A DNA stretch of 64,000 nt from Archangium violaceum (GCF_016887565.1 NZ_CP069396.1:124001-188000); one strand, 5' to 3'. Positions 36,796 to 46,737 are shown, counted from the first letter of the stretch. Notes: generated by a model not told the origin, from the sequence alone. Numbers and translations are program-made.

Positions 36796-38274
36796 ATGAG
36801 GAAGTCGCAGGAATGGTCAGCCGCGCCCGCGCTGTGGCTGGCGGGAGTGCTCACACTCACCACGGGATGCGGGTCGCCCCAGGAGCCAACCCTCAGCGCC
36901 AGCTACCGGTCCACGACCGAGCTGTCCGGTGGAGAGGACGTGACGCTGAGCGTCTCCTATGAAGTCGGAGCGCCCTTCACCATCCAATGGACGACCACGC
37001 TCGGCACCGTGACGAAGCGTCATGCCGACTCTCCCGCCACCGCCGACTGGAAGGCCCCCAACTGCATCCCGAAGGGCGCTCCGATGCCGGTCGTGACGGC
37101 GACGCTCACCGACGAGAGGGGGCGGACCGCGTCCGCGGAGTTCCACTTCCAGGAGACCGGGCTGTTCCGCTGTGTGGTGGACGAGCGCGCGCCCATGAGC
37201 CGGCCCCGCGTGGGCCACACGGCCACGCGGCTCGCCTCGGGCAAGGTGCTCGTGGCGGGAGGCGTGTCCGAGTTCGTCAGCACCCAGACTCCGACCGTGG
37301 CCTCCGTTCCCTCCGTCCTGGAGTCCTCCGCCGAGTTGTATGAGCCCTCGACGGAGACCTGGGCGCCCACTGGAGCGCTGAGCCAACCCCGTTTCGAGCA
37401 CCAGGCCCACCTGCTTCCCTCCGGGAAGGTGCTCGTCGTCGGCGGGCTCTGGGCCGGAGCCGGAGGAGCCTCCGAGCCGCGAGCCGCCACCGCGGTGGAG
37501 CTCTACGAGCCCTCGACGGGCACGTGGAAGGTGGCCTCGGAGCTGAGGGAGCTCGCGAGCGTGAAGCGCTCCGTCCTGCTCGCGTCCGGAAAGGTCCTCA
37601 TGCTGGGTGTGGAGTCGACGGGACAGTCACGCAACGCGCTCTATGACCCGGAGGCGAACTCCTGGAGCCCAGCCGCCGCGCTCCCCTCCGAGGCCGTCCT
37701 GGACGACGCCCTGCTTCTGCCCTCGGGCAAGGTCCTGGCCATCGGCACGCACCCCATCCCCGGTCGAAATGGCTCCCCCGCCGACACCACCTCGGGCGCA
37801 TGGAGCTACAACCCTGGCACGAACACCTGGACGATCCTGGGCGGCCTGAGGACGACGGAGAAGACCCTCGACACGACCCTCTCCCTGCTCTCCTCCGGTC
37901 AGGTGCTGTGCCTCTACCGGCAGCCTGCGCAGGGGGGCGTGCGCGCGGAGCTCTACCATCCCGAAACGAACACCTGGATTGCCGCGACCCCTCCGCCGTC
38001 GGCCAATCCCTCTCGCTTCGCCCTCCGCCCACTGCACTCGGGCCTGATGCTCTTCAGCTCCGACACCTTGGACTGGAGGATGCGTGCGTTCGACCCGAAC
38101 AGGACGAACTGGCACCTGGTGGGTCACCTGCCGGCGGACCTCCCCTGGGGGATGACCGTGACGCCGCTGCCCTCGGGCCAGACGCTGCTCGTGGGGGGCC
38201 AACTCCATACCGAGCAGCCCTTCTCGACGACTCCCCAGCGCACGGTCTGGCTGCACGGTTCCCGTTCTCCCTGA
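36796..38274 (+). CDS. Kelch-repeat lipoprotein
   Basis: 492 residues. The signal ends in LTLTTGCG, a lipobox. An Ig-like N-terminal part (SYEVGAPFTIQWTTTLGTV) is followed by six or seven kelch-type motifs of the myxobacterial form (HTATRLASGKVLVAGG, HQAHLLPSGKVLVVGG, KRSVLLASGKVLMLG, DDALLLPSGKVLAIG), each with a later AELYEPSTGTW-like strand. This makes a beta propeller on the cell surface or periplasmic face. The role is unknown; such genes form large families in myxobacteria. A second kelch lipoprotein lies at 40602. Confidence 0.9.
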   Translation: MRKSQEWSAAPALWLAGVLTLTTGCGSPQEPTLSASYRSTTELSGGEDVTLSVSYEVGAPFTIQWTTTLGTVTKRHADSPATADWKAPNCIPKGAPMPVVTATLTDERGRTASAEFHFQETGLFRCVVDERAPMSRPRVGHTATRLASGKVLVAGGVSEFVSTQTPTVASVPSVLESSAELYEPSTETWAPTGALSQPRFEHQAHLLPSGKVLVVGGLWAGAGGASEPRAATAVELYEPSTGTWKVASELRELASVKRSVLLASGKVLMLGVESTGQSRNALYDPEANSWSPAAALPSEAVLDDALLLPSGKVLAIGTHPIPGRNGSPADTTSGAWSYNPGTNTWTILGGLRTTEKTLDTTLSLLSSGQVLCLYRQPAQGGVRAELYHPETNTWIAATPPPSANPSRFALRPLHSGLMLFSSDTLDWRMRAFDPNRTNWHLVGHLPADLPWGMTVTPLPSGQTLLVGGQLHTEQPFSTTPQRTVWLHGSRSP

Positions 38275-38325
38275 GATTTCGCCAGCGGGGATGGCGCGGG
38301 GCGCTGCCCACCGCTTCCATTCAGC

Positions 38326-40281
38326 TCAGGAACCGCGGACGACCAGCGCCTCCTGCCGCGCGCGTTCGTCGAACAGCGCGGCCCGAGCGGCGTCTCCCGC
38401 CTCCCGCCAGTGGTGGGCGAGGAGGGGGGCGGGAACCTTCAGGGTGGAGAGGTGCTCCGCGACGCGCCGGTGCAACCACACTCCCACCGGAGCGGGGAGG
38501 TGTTGGAGCACGGCCTCGTAGAGCAGGTCGTGCGTGAACCAGTGGTCGCGCACGAGCTGCGCGGCCAGCAATTCCTCCCAACCCCGCGTGATGTACAGGG
38601 GATGCGAGTCCAGCACCTGCGAGGCCAGCTCCAGCGAGAACTGCTGCCGGGCCACCGCCAACGTACGCGCGAGCTGGAGTGCCCCCGCGGACAGCCGTTC
38701 GAGTCTGCGCTCGAGGATGGCACCCACCCGGTCTGGAGGGGGGAGCGCTCGGGGCAGGCCCTGGGTCAGCTCGCCGGATTCGATGAGACTCTTGAGGGTC
38801 TCGATGATGAAGAGGGGGTTGCCCCCGGTGAAGCGCGCCAGGGGCTCGGCGAGTCCCGAGGCCTCGGGCACGTCCACGCCGCCCAGCAACTCGGCCACCT
38901 CGGGCGTGGAGAGCGGCTCCAGGTCCACGCGTACCGCCAGCCCGGCTTCCACCATGCGGCGGATGAGTGCCTCGGCCTGCGGGGCCTCGCCGCGGCGCAG
39001 GCCCGCCACCAGGTGGGGCAACCGCTGCATCATCCCGGCGTCCATGGCGGCGGACACCATGTTGGAGACGGCCTCGAAGCTCTCCGCGTCCATGTATTGG
39101 AGGTCGTCGGCGACCACCGAGCCAAAGGACTCGCCCGTGAGACGCAGCAGCTCCAGCATGGCGCTGAAGAGGCGGACCTTGTCCACTTCACCGGTGGAGG
39201 TGAAGCTCCCGTCCTCCAGCTCCGGGAGGATGCACGTCAGCTCGCGGCGGACCCAGGCCGGCAGCACCACGTCTGGCCGCTGCGCGAGCATCCGCCGCCA
39301 GAAGCGCGCGTGGGTGGCGAAGGGCACGGTGGTGTCCCCCGGCCGCGAGGAGAAGAGGAGGGGCCGGCCGCAGGTGGCGGCGAACTCGGTGAGCAGCCGT
39401 GTCTTGCCCAGACCCGGCTCGCCCACGACGAAGGCCGGGATGCGTGCCTTCCACGCCGTCTCCAGCTGTGCCCACGCTCGCGCCCGTCCGGCCAGTACGC
39501 GCGGACGCAGGACGGAGAGGGGCAGCTCCCGCCGCACGGGCCGTTCCGAGAGGAGCGCAGGGGCGCCGCTCTCGATGTCCCGTGCCAGCGCCTGTGTCTC
39601 TTCCATGGGGGACATCCCCAGCTCGTGCTCGAGCACGGCGCAGCAGCGGGAGTAGGCGCGCAGCGCGGAAGCGCGGTCGCCGAGCAGGCAATGCAGGCGC
39701 ATCGAGCGGCGCCATGCGGACTCGCGGGTGGGCTCCTTCTCCAGCACGAGCAGGTTCCACTCCAGGGCGGCGCGCTGCTGGCCCTCGCGCTCGAGCCGCG
39801 CCGCCTCCTCCTCGCCGGCGCGCAGGCGCAGCTCGCGCAGGTGGTCGCGCTGGCCGCGCACCCAGCCACCCAGCTCGTCGCAGTCGTCATAGGCGTAGCC
39901 GTGGAGGAGCTCTCCTTCCAGGCGCGCGACCTCGGCGTAGCGTCCGCTGGAGAAGACCTCCACCAGCCGCGCCGCGTCGCAGGTGAGCCAGGGAACGAGG
40001 CGCAGCGTGTCCTGCGAGGTATCCACCAGCCCGGTGCCCGCGGCCTCCCTCAGACGGCGCAGGAGCTGGCGCAGGTTGTTGCGTCCCGTCTCGCGTTTGG
40101 AGTCGGGCCACAGCAGCTCGGCCAACGGGGCGCGCGCCGTGGCGCCTCGCAGCGCCAGATAGGCCAGGAGCGCGGCTGTCTTTCGCTCCAACCGCTCCAG
40201 CCGTACCCCCGGTCCGTCGAGGCGCGCGCCGCCGAGCAATTCCAACCTCCAGCCCGTCCCGGTTTCGTCGTCGTGCTCCAT
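38326..40281 (-). CDS. BTAD/AAA-ATPase transcriptional activator-like protein
   Basis: 651 residues from the ATG at 40279-40281 (GAGGAC site). The N-terminal winged-helix/BTAD region reads RLELLGGARLDGPG, KTAALLAYLALRG, LAELLWPDSKRETGRNNLRQLLRRLRE, then TPR-like helices through EHELGMSPMEETQAL. An AAA/NTPase module follows with FVVGEPGLGKTRLLTEF (Walker A, about residue 290) and FGSVVADDLQYMD (Walker B), and GNPLFIIETLKSLIESG. Architecture of AfsR/SARP-like large ATP-binding regulators. No linked biosynthetic cluster is present, so the target is unknown. It is convergent with the first kelch gene. Confidence 0.88.
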   Translation of the reverse strand: MEHDDETGTGWRLELLGGARLDGPGVRLERLERKTAALLAYLALRGATARAPLAELLWPDSKRETGRNNLRQLLRRLREAAGTGLVDTSQDTLRLVPWLTCDAARLVEVFSSGRYAEVARLEGELLHGYAYDDCDELGGWVRGQRDHLRELRLRAGEEEAARLEREGQQRAALEWNLLVLEKEPTRESAWRRSMRLHCLLGDRASALRAYSRCCAVLEHELGMSPMEETQALARDIESGAPALLSERPVRRELPLSVLRPRVLAGRARAWAQLETAWKARIPAFVVGEPGLGKTRLLTEFAATCGRPLLFSSRPGDTTVPFATHARFWRRMLAQRPDVVLPAWVRRELTCILPELEDGSFTSTGEVDKVRLFSAMLELLRLTGESFGSVVADDLQYMDAESFEAVSNMVSAAMDAGMMQRLPHLVAGLRRGEAPQAEALIRRMVEAGLAVRVDLEPLSTPEVAELLGGVDVPEASGLAEPLARFTGGNPLFIIETLKSLIESGELTQGLPRALPPPDRVGAILERRLERLSAGALQLARTLAVARQQFSLELASQVLDSHPLYITRGWEELLAAQLVRDHWFTHDLLYEAVLQHLPAPVGVWLHRRVAEHLSTLKVPAPLLAHHWREAGDAARAALFDERARQEALVVRGS

Positions 40282-40601
40282 GCGTCCTCGAATCACTCCT
40301 CGAAGGCGCAGCATGCTTCCGAGCCGGGGCGTCAGTCACGCATCAGTCACTCGGGCAACTCTAGGTTTTTCGTCCAGGAGGCGGCCCCTGGTGGATGAGT
40401 CTTTCGCCGGCACAAACCACCCAAAAATCCACCACGGGCGGACGTGACAAGTCATCTCAAAGAAAAAATCCACTCGAACCACAAAACGAAGTGTGACTGA
40501 AGCTGAGAGGGATTCACACCTTCTCAGAGATTGAACAGACGCTCACCCTCATCTTTCGCCATCGTGCGTCTCGTGCGCTGGCTCTTCAAACAGAGGAAAA
40601 C
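40282..40601. other. Intergenic region without recognised gene
   Basis: 320 bp between divergent genes, locally AT-richer (stretch around 40440-40500). It must hold the promoters of both flanking genes, but no convincing -35/-10 or -24/-12 pair was found. Confidence 0.5.
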
Positions 40602-41858
40602 ATGTATCACAAGACATCACAAATCCTGTTGTGCCTTGTTTCCGTGGCTCTGTCCGGATGCAACTCGCGGCCTGAAGAGGCGGTCCGGCCCCTGGGTTCC
40701 CTCCGGCAGACGCAGACGCTCGCGGAATGCGGCGCCCCCGGTTCCCTGAACAACGCTCGTCACCATCACACGGTGACGGTGTTCGAGGATGGCAAGGTGC
40801 TCGTGGTGGGAGGGGTGGACAGTAGCGGCACGCCCCTCTCCAGCGCGGAGCTGTACGATCCGGATACCGGCTGCTGGACCGCGGCCGGCTCGCTCAGCAC
40901 GGCCCGGTATGATCATACCGCGACGCTTCTATCGACTGGCCAGGTGCTGATCTCGGGTGGAGAGGCTGACGGCTACACCGACAATACAGCCGAGCTCTAC
41001 GACCCGACGAGTCCTGAAGGGTCCAGATGGACTCCGACAAGCTCCATGAACAGCGCCCGGGCGGGTCATACGGCGACGCTGATCAACGAAGACGAGGTGC
41101 TGGTCGTGGGCGGACGGGCGTATGGCGATGACACGGACACCTTGGAAATCTACGACATCGAGTCTGGGACCTGGACGTTGCTCGAGAACATACACCTCGC
41201 GACGCCTCGCTCCGGTCACACGGCGACGCTGCTGTCGGAAGGCAGGGTGGTCATCATGGGGGGGAACAGCTTCTACAACAACATCGCCAGCGTGGAGCTC
41301 TACGCGAAAGACACGTCGGCCTCGCAGGGCACGTTGACCTCGCTCTCGCCCCTGTCAACCGCGCGCGTGGGCCATACGGCGACGTTGCTGTCGACTGGCA
41401 AGGTGCTCGTGACGGGTGGCCGGGATGCGCTGTTCAACGACTTGAATTCCGCGGATCTGTACGATCCCAACGATCTCGATGTCGACGATGGTGCCGGCGG
41501 TGATGGTCATGACGGCTCCACGGTCCCGGCGGGTGGCTCCACGGGCACCACCATGACGTATGGGCGTCGGGGTCACACGGCGACCGAGCTCCCGGATGGG
41601 AGGATCCTCGTCCTGGGAGGAATCTTCCAGAGCATCGGCACACCCACCGAATACCGCAACACCGCCGAGAGCTACGACCCTGTCGAGGATCGCTGGTCCA
41701 CGTTGGCGTGCACGCCCGCGGATACGGCCAGGTGCATGACCCAAGGTCGTGCGTGGCACACGGCGAGCCTGTTGCCGACGAAGGGGAAGGTGCTGATCTC
41801 GGGTGGCTTTGCTGGCCCCGATGGAGCCCTGTCCTCCGTCGAGCTGTACACGCCGTGA
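40602..41858 (+). CDS. Kelch-repeat lipoprotein
   Basis: 418 residues. The signal MYHKTSQILLCLVSVALSGC ends in a lipobox. Then come six kelch-type motifs (HTVTVFEDGKVLVVGG, HTATLLSTGQVLISGG, HTATLINEDEVLVVGG, HTATLLSEGRVVIMGG, HTATLLSTGKVLVTGG, HTATELPDGRILVLGG) and a last HTASLLPTKGKVLISGG, so seven blades. An Asp/Gly-rich insert (DVDDGAGGDGHDGS) interrupts the sixth. Surface or periplasmic; role unknown. A strong hairpin follows. Confidence 0.92.
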   Translation: MYHKTSQILLCLVSVALSGCNSRPEEAVRPLGSLRQTQTLAECGAPGSLNNARHHHTVTVFEDGKVLVVGGVDSSGTPLSSAELYDPDTGCWTAAGSLSTARYDHTATLLSTGQVLISGGEADGYTDNTAELYDPTSPEGSRWTPTSSMNSARAGHTATLINEDEVLVVGGRAYGDDTDTLEIYDIESGTWTLLENIHLATPRSGHTATLLSEGRVVIMGGNSFYNNIASVELYAKDTSASQGTLTSLSPLSTARVGHTATLLSTGKVLVTGGRDALFNDLNSADLYDPNDLDVDDGAGGDGHDGSTVPAGGSTGTTMTYGRRGHTATELPDGRILVLGGIFQSIGTPTEYRNTAESYDPVEDRWSTLACTPADTARCMTQGRAWHTASLLPTKGKVLISGGFAGPDGALSSVELYTP

Positions 41859-41868
41859 CCCGAGTCCG

Positions 41869-41902
41869 AGTGCGCCGCTCGTCGTAAGAGCGGCGCACTT
41901 CT
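41869..41902 (+). terminator. Hairpin terminator after the kelch gene
   Basis: Perfect 12-bp stem AGTGCGCCGCTC / GAGCGGCGCACT with a 7-nt loop, starting 11 bp after the stop codon and followed by TCTGTT. Confidence 0.75.
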
Positions 41903-42041
41903 GTTGGGGCTGGTCGGAATCGAAGGGGGAGCCCTGGGTCCCCCAGGCGGGGGATTCGAGCGCTGCGCTCATCAGGTAGGAATCAACTCATCACGACACG
42001 CCGCCACGGCGGCGAACCCACAACCACGACAAGAGAGTGAA

Positions 42042-42689
42042 ATGAGCAAGCCCTACAGCCGTCTCGACAGGGAGAACGCAGCGGTGTTGCTGGTGGACCA
42101 CCAGGCCGGTCTGCTGTCGCTGGTCCGCGATTTCAACCCGGACCAGTTCAAGAACAACGTGCTCGCCCTGGCCGACCTCGCCGCCTACTTCAAGCTCCCC
42201 ACCATCCTGACGACCAGCTTCGAGCAGGGCCCCAACGGTCCGCTGATTCCCGAGCTCAAGGCGAAGTTCCCGGATGCCCCCTTCATCCCTCGCCCCGGGC
42301 AGATCAACGCCTGGGACAACGAGGACTTCGTCAAGGCGGTGAAGGCCACCGGCCGCAAGCAGCTCATCATCGCGGGCGTCGTGACTGAAGTCTGCGTGGC
42401 CTTCCCGACGCTGTCGGCCCTCGCCGAGGACTTCGAGGTGTTCGTGGTGACGGATGCCTCCGGCACGTTCAACGAGGTCGTGCGCCACTCCGCCTGGGAC
42501 CGGATGTCCGCGGCGGGCGCGCAGCTCATGACGTGGTTCGGTGTCGCCTGCGAGCTGCACCGCGACTGGCGCCGTGACGTCGAGGGGCTGGGAACGCTGT
42601 TCTCCAACCACATCCCCGACTACCGCAACCTGATGACCAGCTACAACACGTTCAAGGCAGCCAATCCCCTGCCCAAGTCCGTGCCCTGA
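42042..42689 (+). CDS. Isochorismatase-family hydrolase, YcaC-like
   Basis: 215 residues. Cysteine-hydrolase triad region: Asp in AAVLLVDHQAGL (about residue 20), and Cys in IIAGVVTEVCVAFPTLSAL (about 116); the middle Lys is likely in the NEDFVKAVKATGRKQ region. The long C-terminal tail (LMTWFGVACELHRDWRRDVEGL, HIPDYRNLMTSYN) matches the YcaC-like group, whose substrate is unsettled. ATG 42042 is chosen over an upstream frame extension because it begins the YcaC homology. Monocistronic. Confidence 0.9.
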   Translation: MSKPYSRLDRENAAVLLVDHQAGLLSLVRDFNPDQFKNNVLALADLAAYFKLPTILTTSFEQGPNGPLIPELKAKFPDAPFIPRPGQINAWDNEDFVKAVKATGRKQLIIAGVVTEVCVAFPTLSALAEDFEVFVVTDASGTFNEVVRHSAWDRMSAAGAQLMTWFGVACELHRDWRRDVEGLGTLFSNHIPDYRNLMTSYNTFKAANPLPKSVP

Positions 42690-42740
42690 GCTGGACACGC
42701 GGAAGTGGCGGAGTGAGCCTGCCCCGATAACTGGAGCAGG

Positions 42741-42760
42741 CCCACCCTTCGCCGGTGGGT
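42741..42760. terminator. Bidirectional hairpin between convergent genes
   Basis: CCCACC and GGTGGG separated by CTTCGCC in the 70-bp gap between the isochorismatase gene and the converging deoxyhypusine-synthase-like gene. Confidence 0.5.
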
Positions 42761-43788
42761 TAGCGGGAGCCCTGGTGCCGGGCGATGAGCGCCTCCGCCT
42801 CGGCGGGGTGGCGCTTGCACTCGAGCAGCGCCCGGAGCACGAGCGGCACGACGATCGTCGCATCCGACTCGATGACGAACATGGGCGTGGTCTCGGTGAG
42901 CTTGTCCCAGGTGATCTTCTCGTTGGGCGTGGCGCCGGAGTACGAGCCGTACGAGGTGGTCGAGTCGCTGACCTGGCAGAAGTACGCCCACGGCTTCACG
43001 GGCTGGGCGAGGTCGTACTTGATGGACGGCACGACGCAGATGGGGAAGTCCCCGGCGATGCCACCGCCGATCTGGAAGAACCCGATGCCCTCTCCTGTGG
43101 AGAGCTCCTGGTAGCGGTCGTAGAAGTCCGCCATGTACTCGATGCCGGACTTGACGATGCTGGCGTGGCACTCGCCTGAGCGCACGTACGACGCGAAGAT
43201 GTTGCCGAAGGTGGAGTCCTCGTAGCCCGGCACGACGAGGGGCAGCCGCGCGCGCGCCGCCTCGAGCAGCCAGCACTCGTCGGGGGAGCCCTCGTGGGAG
43301 GTGGGAGGAATCGCCTGGATGACCTCGTAGAAGTACTCGTGCCAGAAGCGGCGCTCGCCGCCAGCCGTGGCGCGCTCCCACATGGGCACGATGCTCTTCT
43401 CGACGGCGCGGAACGCCTCGTCCTCGGGGATGCTGGTGTCGGTCACCCGGCGCATCCGGTCGGCGAGGAGCTTCGTGTCGTCCTGACGGGTGAAGTACCG
43501 GTAGTCGGGAAAGTCCCTGTAGCTGTGGTGCGCGACGAGCCGGAAGAGTGACTCCTCGAGGTTGGCGCCGGTGACGGAGAGGCCGTGGATGAGGCCGGCG
43601 CGGATGGCGGGGGCGAGGGTGATGCCGAGCTGGGCGGAGGACATGGCCCCGGCCACGGCCCAGAACATGCGGCCGCCCGCGGCGATGTGGCGCCAGTAGG
43701 CGAGGAGCGCGTCGCGCGTGGCGCGGGCGTTGAAGTTCTTGTAGTTGCTCAGAATGAAGTCGAGGACGGGGAGCTGGGCGTCGGACAT
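42760..43788 (-). CDS. Deoxyhypusine-synthase-family protein (homospermidine-synthase-like)
   Basis: 342 residues. Family motifs: FWAVAGAMSSAQLGITLAPAIRAGLIHGLSVTGANLEESL (NAD-binding N-terminal part), VVPGYEDSTFGNIFAS, EGIGFFQIGGGIAGDFPICVVPSI and YCQVSDSTTSYGSYSGATPNEKITWDKL, with DATIVVPLVL near the end. The Lys in NEKITWDKL aligns with the catalytic lysine of deoxyhypusine synthase. Bacteria lack eIF5A, and such proteins in bacteria are thought to act on polyamines, for example homospermidine synthesis; the product here is not proven. Monocistronic and cytosolic. Confidence 0.88.
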   Translation of the reverse strand: MSDAQLPVLDFILSNYKNFNARATRDALLAYWRHIAAGGRMFWAVAGAMSSAQLGITLAPAIRAGLIHGLSVTGANLEESLFRLVAHHSYRDFPDYRYFTRQDDTKLLADRMRRVTDTSIPEDEAFRAVEKSIVPMWERATAGGERRFWHEYFYEVIQAIPPTSHEGSPDECWLLEAARARLPLVVPGYEDSTFGNIFASYVRSGECHASIVKSGIEYMADFYDRYQELSTGEGIGFFQIGGGIAGDFPICVVPSIKYDLAQPVKPWAYFCQVSDSTTSYGSYSGATPNEKITWDKLTETTPMFVIESDATIVVPLVLRALLECKRHPAEAEALIARHQGSR

Positions 43789-43969
43789 GAGGAGGCGTCT
43801 CCTGAAGCGGCACGGGTGGGAACCCGGACGACGCCACTGCGGCCAACGCCATCCGAGGACGCCCTACGGTCACGACGTTGCGTCGCGCCGCCATCGGAGC
43901 GTCGAATGGCTGGGCAGAGGGGTATCACAAAAGGCCGTGTCCAGCCACCACGCTCCTCAGCGGCGGGGT

Positions 43970-44166
43970 GGTGTCGGCGTTCAAGGGCGGCCCCACCTCC
44001 GCCGCCCGGGCGAGCGCCAGGCCCACGGAGGCCGCCAGGTCCGTGGACATCCGCACCCTCCTCGGGGAGTACCGGGACAAGGCGCGCGCGCGTCACCGTC
44101 CGCGGGCGGGTGGACGGGCTGCTGATGAGCGTCGTCGTCCGGGACTGCGAATTCGTCGGGCTGTAG
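43970..44166 (+). pseudogene. 3' remnant of an unidentified gene
   Basis: Two adjoining frames read SVDIRTLLGEYRDKARA and then RVTVRGRVDGLLMSVVVRDC before a stop at 44166. They are separated by a (GC)n run, consistent with one frameshifted small beta-rich (OB-fold-like) protein. Its upstream part is not recognisable. Identification is tentative. Confidence 0.3.
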
Positions 44167-44205
44167 TCGCTCGAGTTCGGAGCCGCCTCTTCGGGGCCTC
44201 GGGCC

Positions 44206-45425
44206 TCACGGCCAGCGCTGGACGACGCTCACCGGCAACTCGCGGTTCAGTACGGCAGCCCCCTCCTTGGAGCCCTCGTGCTTGGGCACCCGCCCGTCCC
44301 AGTCTCCCAGCACGATGCACACGGGGTACTTCCGTCCATCGGGCAGCACGGCCTCTGTGTAGCGGCCCGTGACGGCTGGGAACTTCTCATCCCCGTCCCA
44401 GTAGATGCCGGACCCCGTCCAGAGGCGGCCGTGGAGCAGCGTCCCCTCGGGGACGTTGCCGTCCCCCACCGTGAGGCGTCCGATGACGGGGCCGTCCTGG
44501 TAGACGCCCGCCTCGCTGGTGTCGCCGGGCTGGTTGACGTCCACGACGGCCCGAAGAGGGCTGCCCTTCCGAAGCTTCAGCTCCGCCATGGCCTCGGTCG
44601 CCTCCCTGGGGCAGTCCTCGGGCTCCGGGGGCTTCACCTGGGCACCGGGGCAGCCGATGCCGACGACAGCGCACAGCCAGGCGGCGAGGAAACTCGAGGA
44701 GGCGGAGGGGGCGGTGGTGGACACGGGCGGACTTCCTTTCTCGGACTGGCCAGACCCAGGCGGGAGCGCCTCGGGTAGGGGCGCGAGGACGACGGTGAGC
44801 GCCCAGGTGCCGGCGCGGTACGCATCTCCCTCCGGCACCTTCAACCCACTCTGGGGGTCAGTGGGCACCTTCACGATGCGCCGGGCCTGCACGCCCTCGC
44901 GGTCGAGCCGTCCGGAGAAGACGAGCCGGCGGGCCCACTCGTGCCCTGCAACGCGGCGAGCGCCGCTTCCTTCTCCGCCAGCGCCGCCTCCAATACCTCC
45001 AGGGTGCGCGGGCGGCGCACCACCTCCACCTCCCTGTCCACCAGCGTGGGGTGGGTGACGAGCACGAGCGTGGCCACCGCGGGGGAGGCGCCATCCCGGT
45101 AGCGCACCCGCACCACCAGCTTCTCCTCGGCGCCCAGATCGACGGAGGGCTCCACGGCGATGAGGCGCTCGCCCACATCCACCCAACGGAAACGCGCCGG
45201 CCGCCCTTCCACCTCCACCGAGGCCTTGTCGAGGGGGGCGTCGAAGCGCAGGTAGGTGGCCACGCCCACCGCCACCCGCGCCTCCGGTACCGCCTCATTG
45301 GGGTTGTTGGGGAGGACGACTTGCCGCTCCTGCCGCTCACGGGCGGAGGGCTGGGTCTGCGCTGCCGCCGGCGCCGCCAGGGAGAGGGTGAGGAGGGCCA
45401 GGAGAAGGGGTGATGGTAGTGCCAG
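44206..45425 (-). pseudogene. Collapsed DUF2381-kinase pair (fusion with frameshift)
   Basis: A second copy of the locus at 13418-16078. From the conserved CTG start at 45423-45425 it encodes the DUF2381 signal and N-terminal half (VAVGVATYLRFD, ALAEKEAALAALQ). A one-base deletion near 44935 breaks the frame at the GPAG codons. Downstream DUF2381 sequence then continues to TWALTVV and is joined directly to LAPLPEALPP of the kinase linker, so the DUF2381 C terminus, the whole kinase domain and the transmembrane helix are deleted. The extracytoplasmic kinase tail (VDVNQPGDTSEAGVYQDGP) then reads to a normal stop. The frameshift makes it a pseudogene; the tail alone might still be translated. 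Confidence 0.8.
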
Positions 45426-45646
45426 TGGGGGTGACCTCGCCGGTTCACCCTAGCAGATGCCCCACCAGGGAGGGCTATCGTCGTACTGGTGGCTTCGCGG
45501 CCCGAGCACCTCATGGTGCTCAAAGGGGGCAGGACGTTCACCCAGGTGCTCACGTTCCTGAAGGGAAGCTCACCCCGTTCCTCTCTCAATCGCTCCATCC
45601 GCTGACGCGGCGCTCGCGAGGTCCAGAGGTGTTTGACTCTCAGGAG
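45426..45646. other. Intergenic region with a stray element-like end
   Basis: The plus strand keeps a short open stretch reading EHLMVLKGGRTFTQVLTFLK before a stop at about 45605, possibly a gene relic. AGAGGTGTTTGACTCTC at about 45630 resembles the RAYT element end. No gene assigned. Confidence 0.3.
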
Positions 45647-46624
45647 TCATGGCAGCGACCAGTGATGAATCAAATCCGAGATCTTCGCCACCTCTTGAGT
45701 CTCGTAGCGCATCACGTCTTCAGGGACATGCCCACCGAGGGCTTCGTACAGCGTCTTCGTGTCTGGTGCGAAGGTGATTCCCATCATCAGCCCCGAGAAC
45801 ACCTCCGCGACGATCTCGGGTTCACGCTCCGAGGCATAGCCAGAGACTTGTGTGCGCGCGTACTGCTCGATCCCCCGATGGAACTGCTTCATGTACGCCA
45901 CGGAGGGGAAGCCCGGGAACATGCGCCACATCGAGTGGAGGTGCTCCTCCTTCCTCAGCTCACTCTGCCCCCTTCCTTGCAGGATCCCCAGAATTCCCAG
46001 CATGAAGTAGTGCGAAGGTGCGGTCAGCTGATGGAAGACATGGCCGAATTCATGAAACACCGCGGCGAGTGTTCGCCTCCGTGCCTTTTCCGCCTCGCTG
46101 GAGGAACGGATGTATTTATGGAGGTAGTTCGCGATGATTCGGGTATTCGTGCGCTGGAATCCCCAGACATCGGAGCCGAGAAAGACGGAGATCTTCTTCG
46201 GTGCATCGCGTTTGTCTTGGATGACGTAGCCCGCGCTCCCAGGGGTCGAATCGATGAGGAACTCGATCGGATAGGCGCTCAACGTGAGAGACGGACACTG
46301 GCCGAGGCAGTCCATGGTCGTGGCGAGGACGCTCTTGAGCCGCACGTAATCCGCGGCCGGCACGGAGGTATGGCGAATGAGCGTACACGCCCTCCCACCC
46401 CAGGTGACCTTCTCCATGGCCGTGGCCTGCTTCATGAATTTCCGCGCGCGTGCAGTCCAAACCGATCGGTATTGATCGATGAAGAGCGCGGCGAGTTCCG
46501 CCTCCGTGAAGAGCTTGATGAACAGGGACCTCGGGCCCTTGGTTCCGGCCCCGACATCGATCTTGAGTTCGGGCATGAGCGCATGCACTTCAGCAACACG
46601 GCTTTCGTTCCCGCATTCTCGCAT
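45647..46624 (-). CDS. Putative zinc metallopeptidase (HEFGH zincin), possibly a toxin domain
   Basis: 325 residues with no signal peptide. The zinc-binding HExxH motif is in TLAAVFHEFGHVFHQL (about residue 195), and a downstream EPEIVAEVFSGLMMG offers the third ligand (Glu), as in gluzincin-type enzymes. Upstream are GYVIQDKRDAPKKISVFLGSD and SLTLSAYPIEFLID. I do not recognise the exact family. It lies next to a fragment of a SitI6-type immunity gene and in a zone rich in toxin/immunity parts, so it could be a released toxin domain; that is inference. Confidence 0.65.
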   Translation of the reverse strand: MRECGNESRVAEVHALMPELKIDVGAGTKGPRSLFIKLFTEAELAALFIDQYRSVWTARARKFMKQATAMEKVTWGGRACTLIRHTSVPAADYVRLKSVLATTMDCLGQCPSLTLSAYPIEFLIDSTPGSAGYVIQDKRDAPKKISVFLGSDVWGFQRTNTRIIANYLHKYIRSSSEAEKARRRTLAAVFHEFGHVFHQLTAPSHYFMLGILGILQGRGQSELRKEEHLHSMWRMFPGFPSVAYMKQFHRGIEQYARTQVSGYASEREPEIVAEVFSGLMMGITFAPDTKTLYEALGGHVPEDVMRYETQEVAKISDLIHHWSLP

Positions 46625-46737
46625 GCCGCGCCCCAGGCGCCTCCCGAGAAGATGGCCTGACCATCAAGAGCCCGCTCCGTGGTAGACGTCTACCTCTGGT
46701 GGGGGCAGATGTGCTCGATTCAAGGTGTAGCGAGGAA

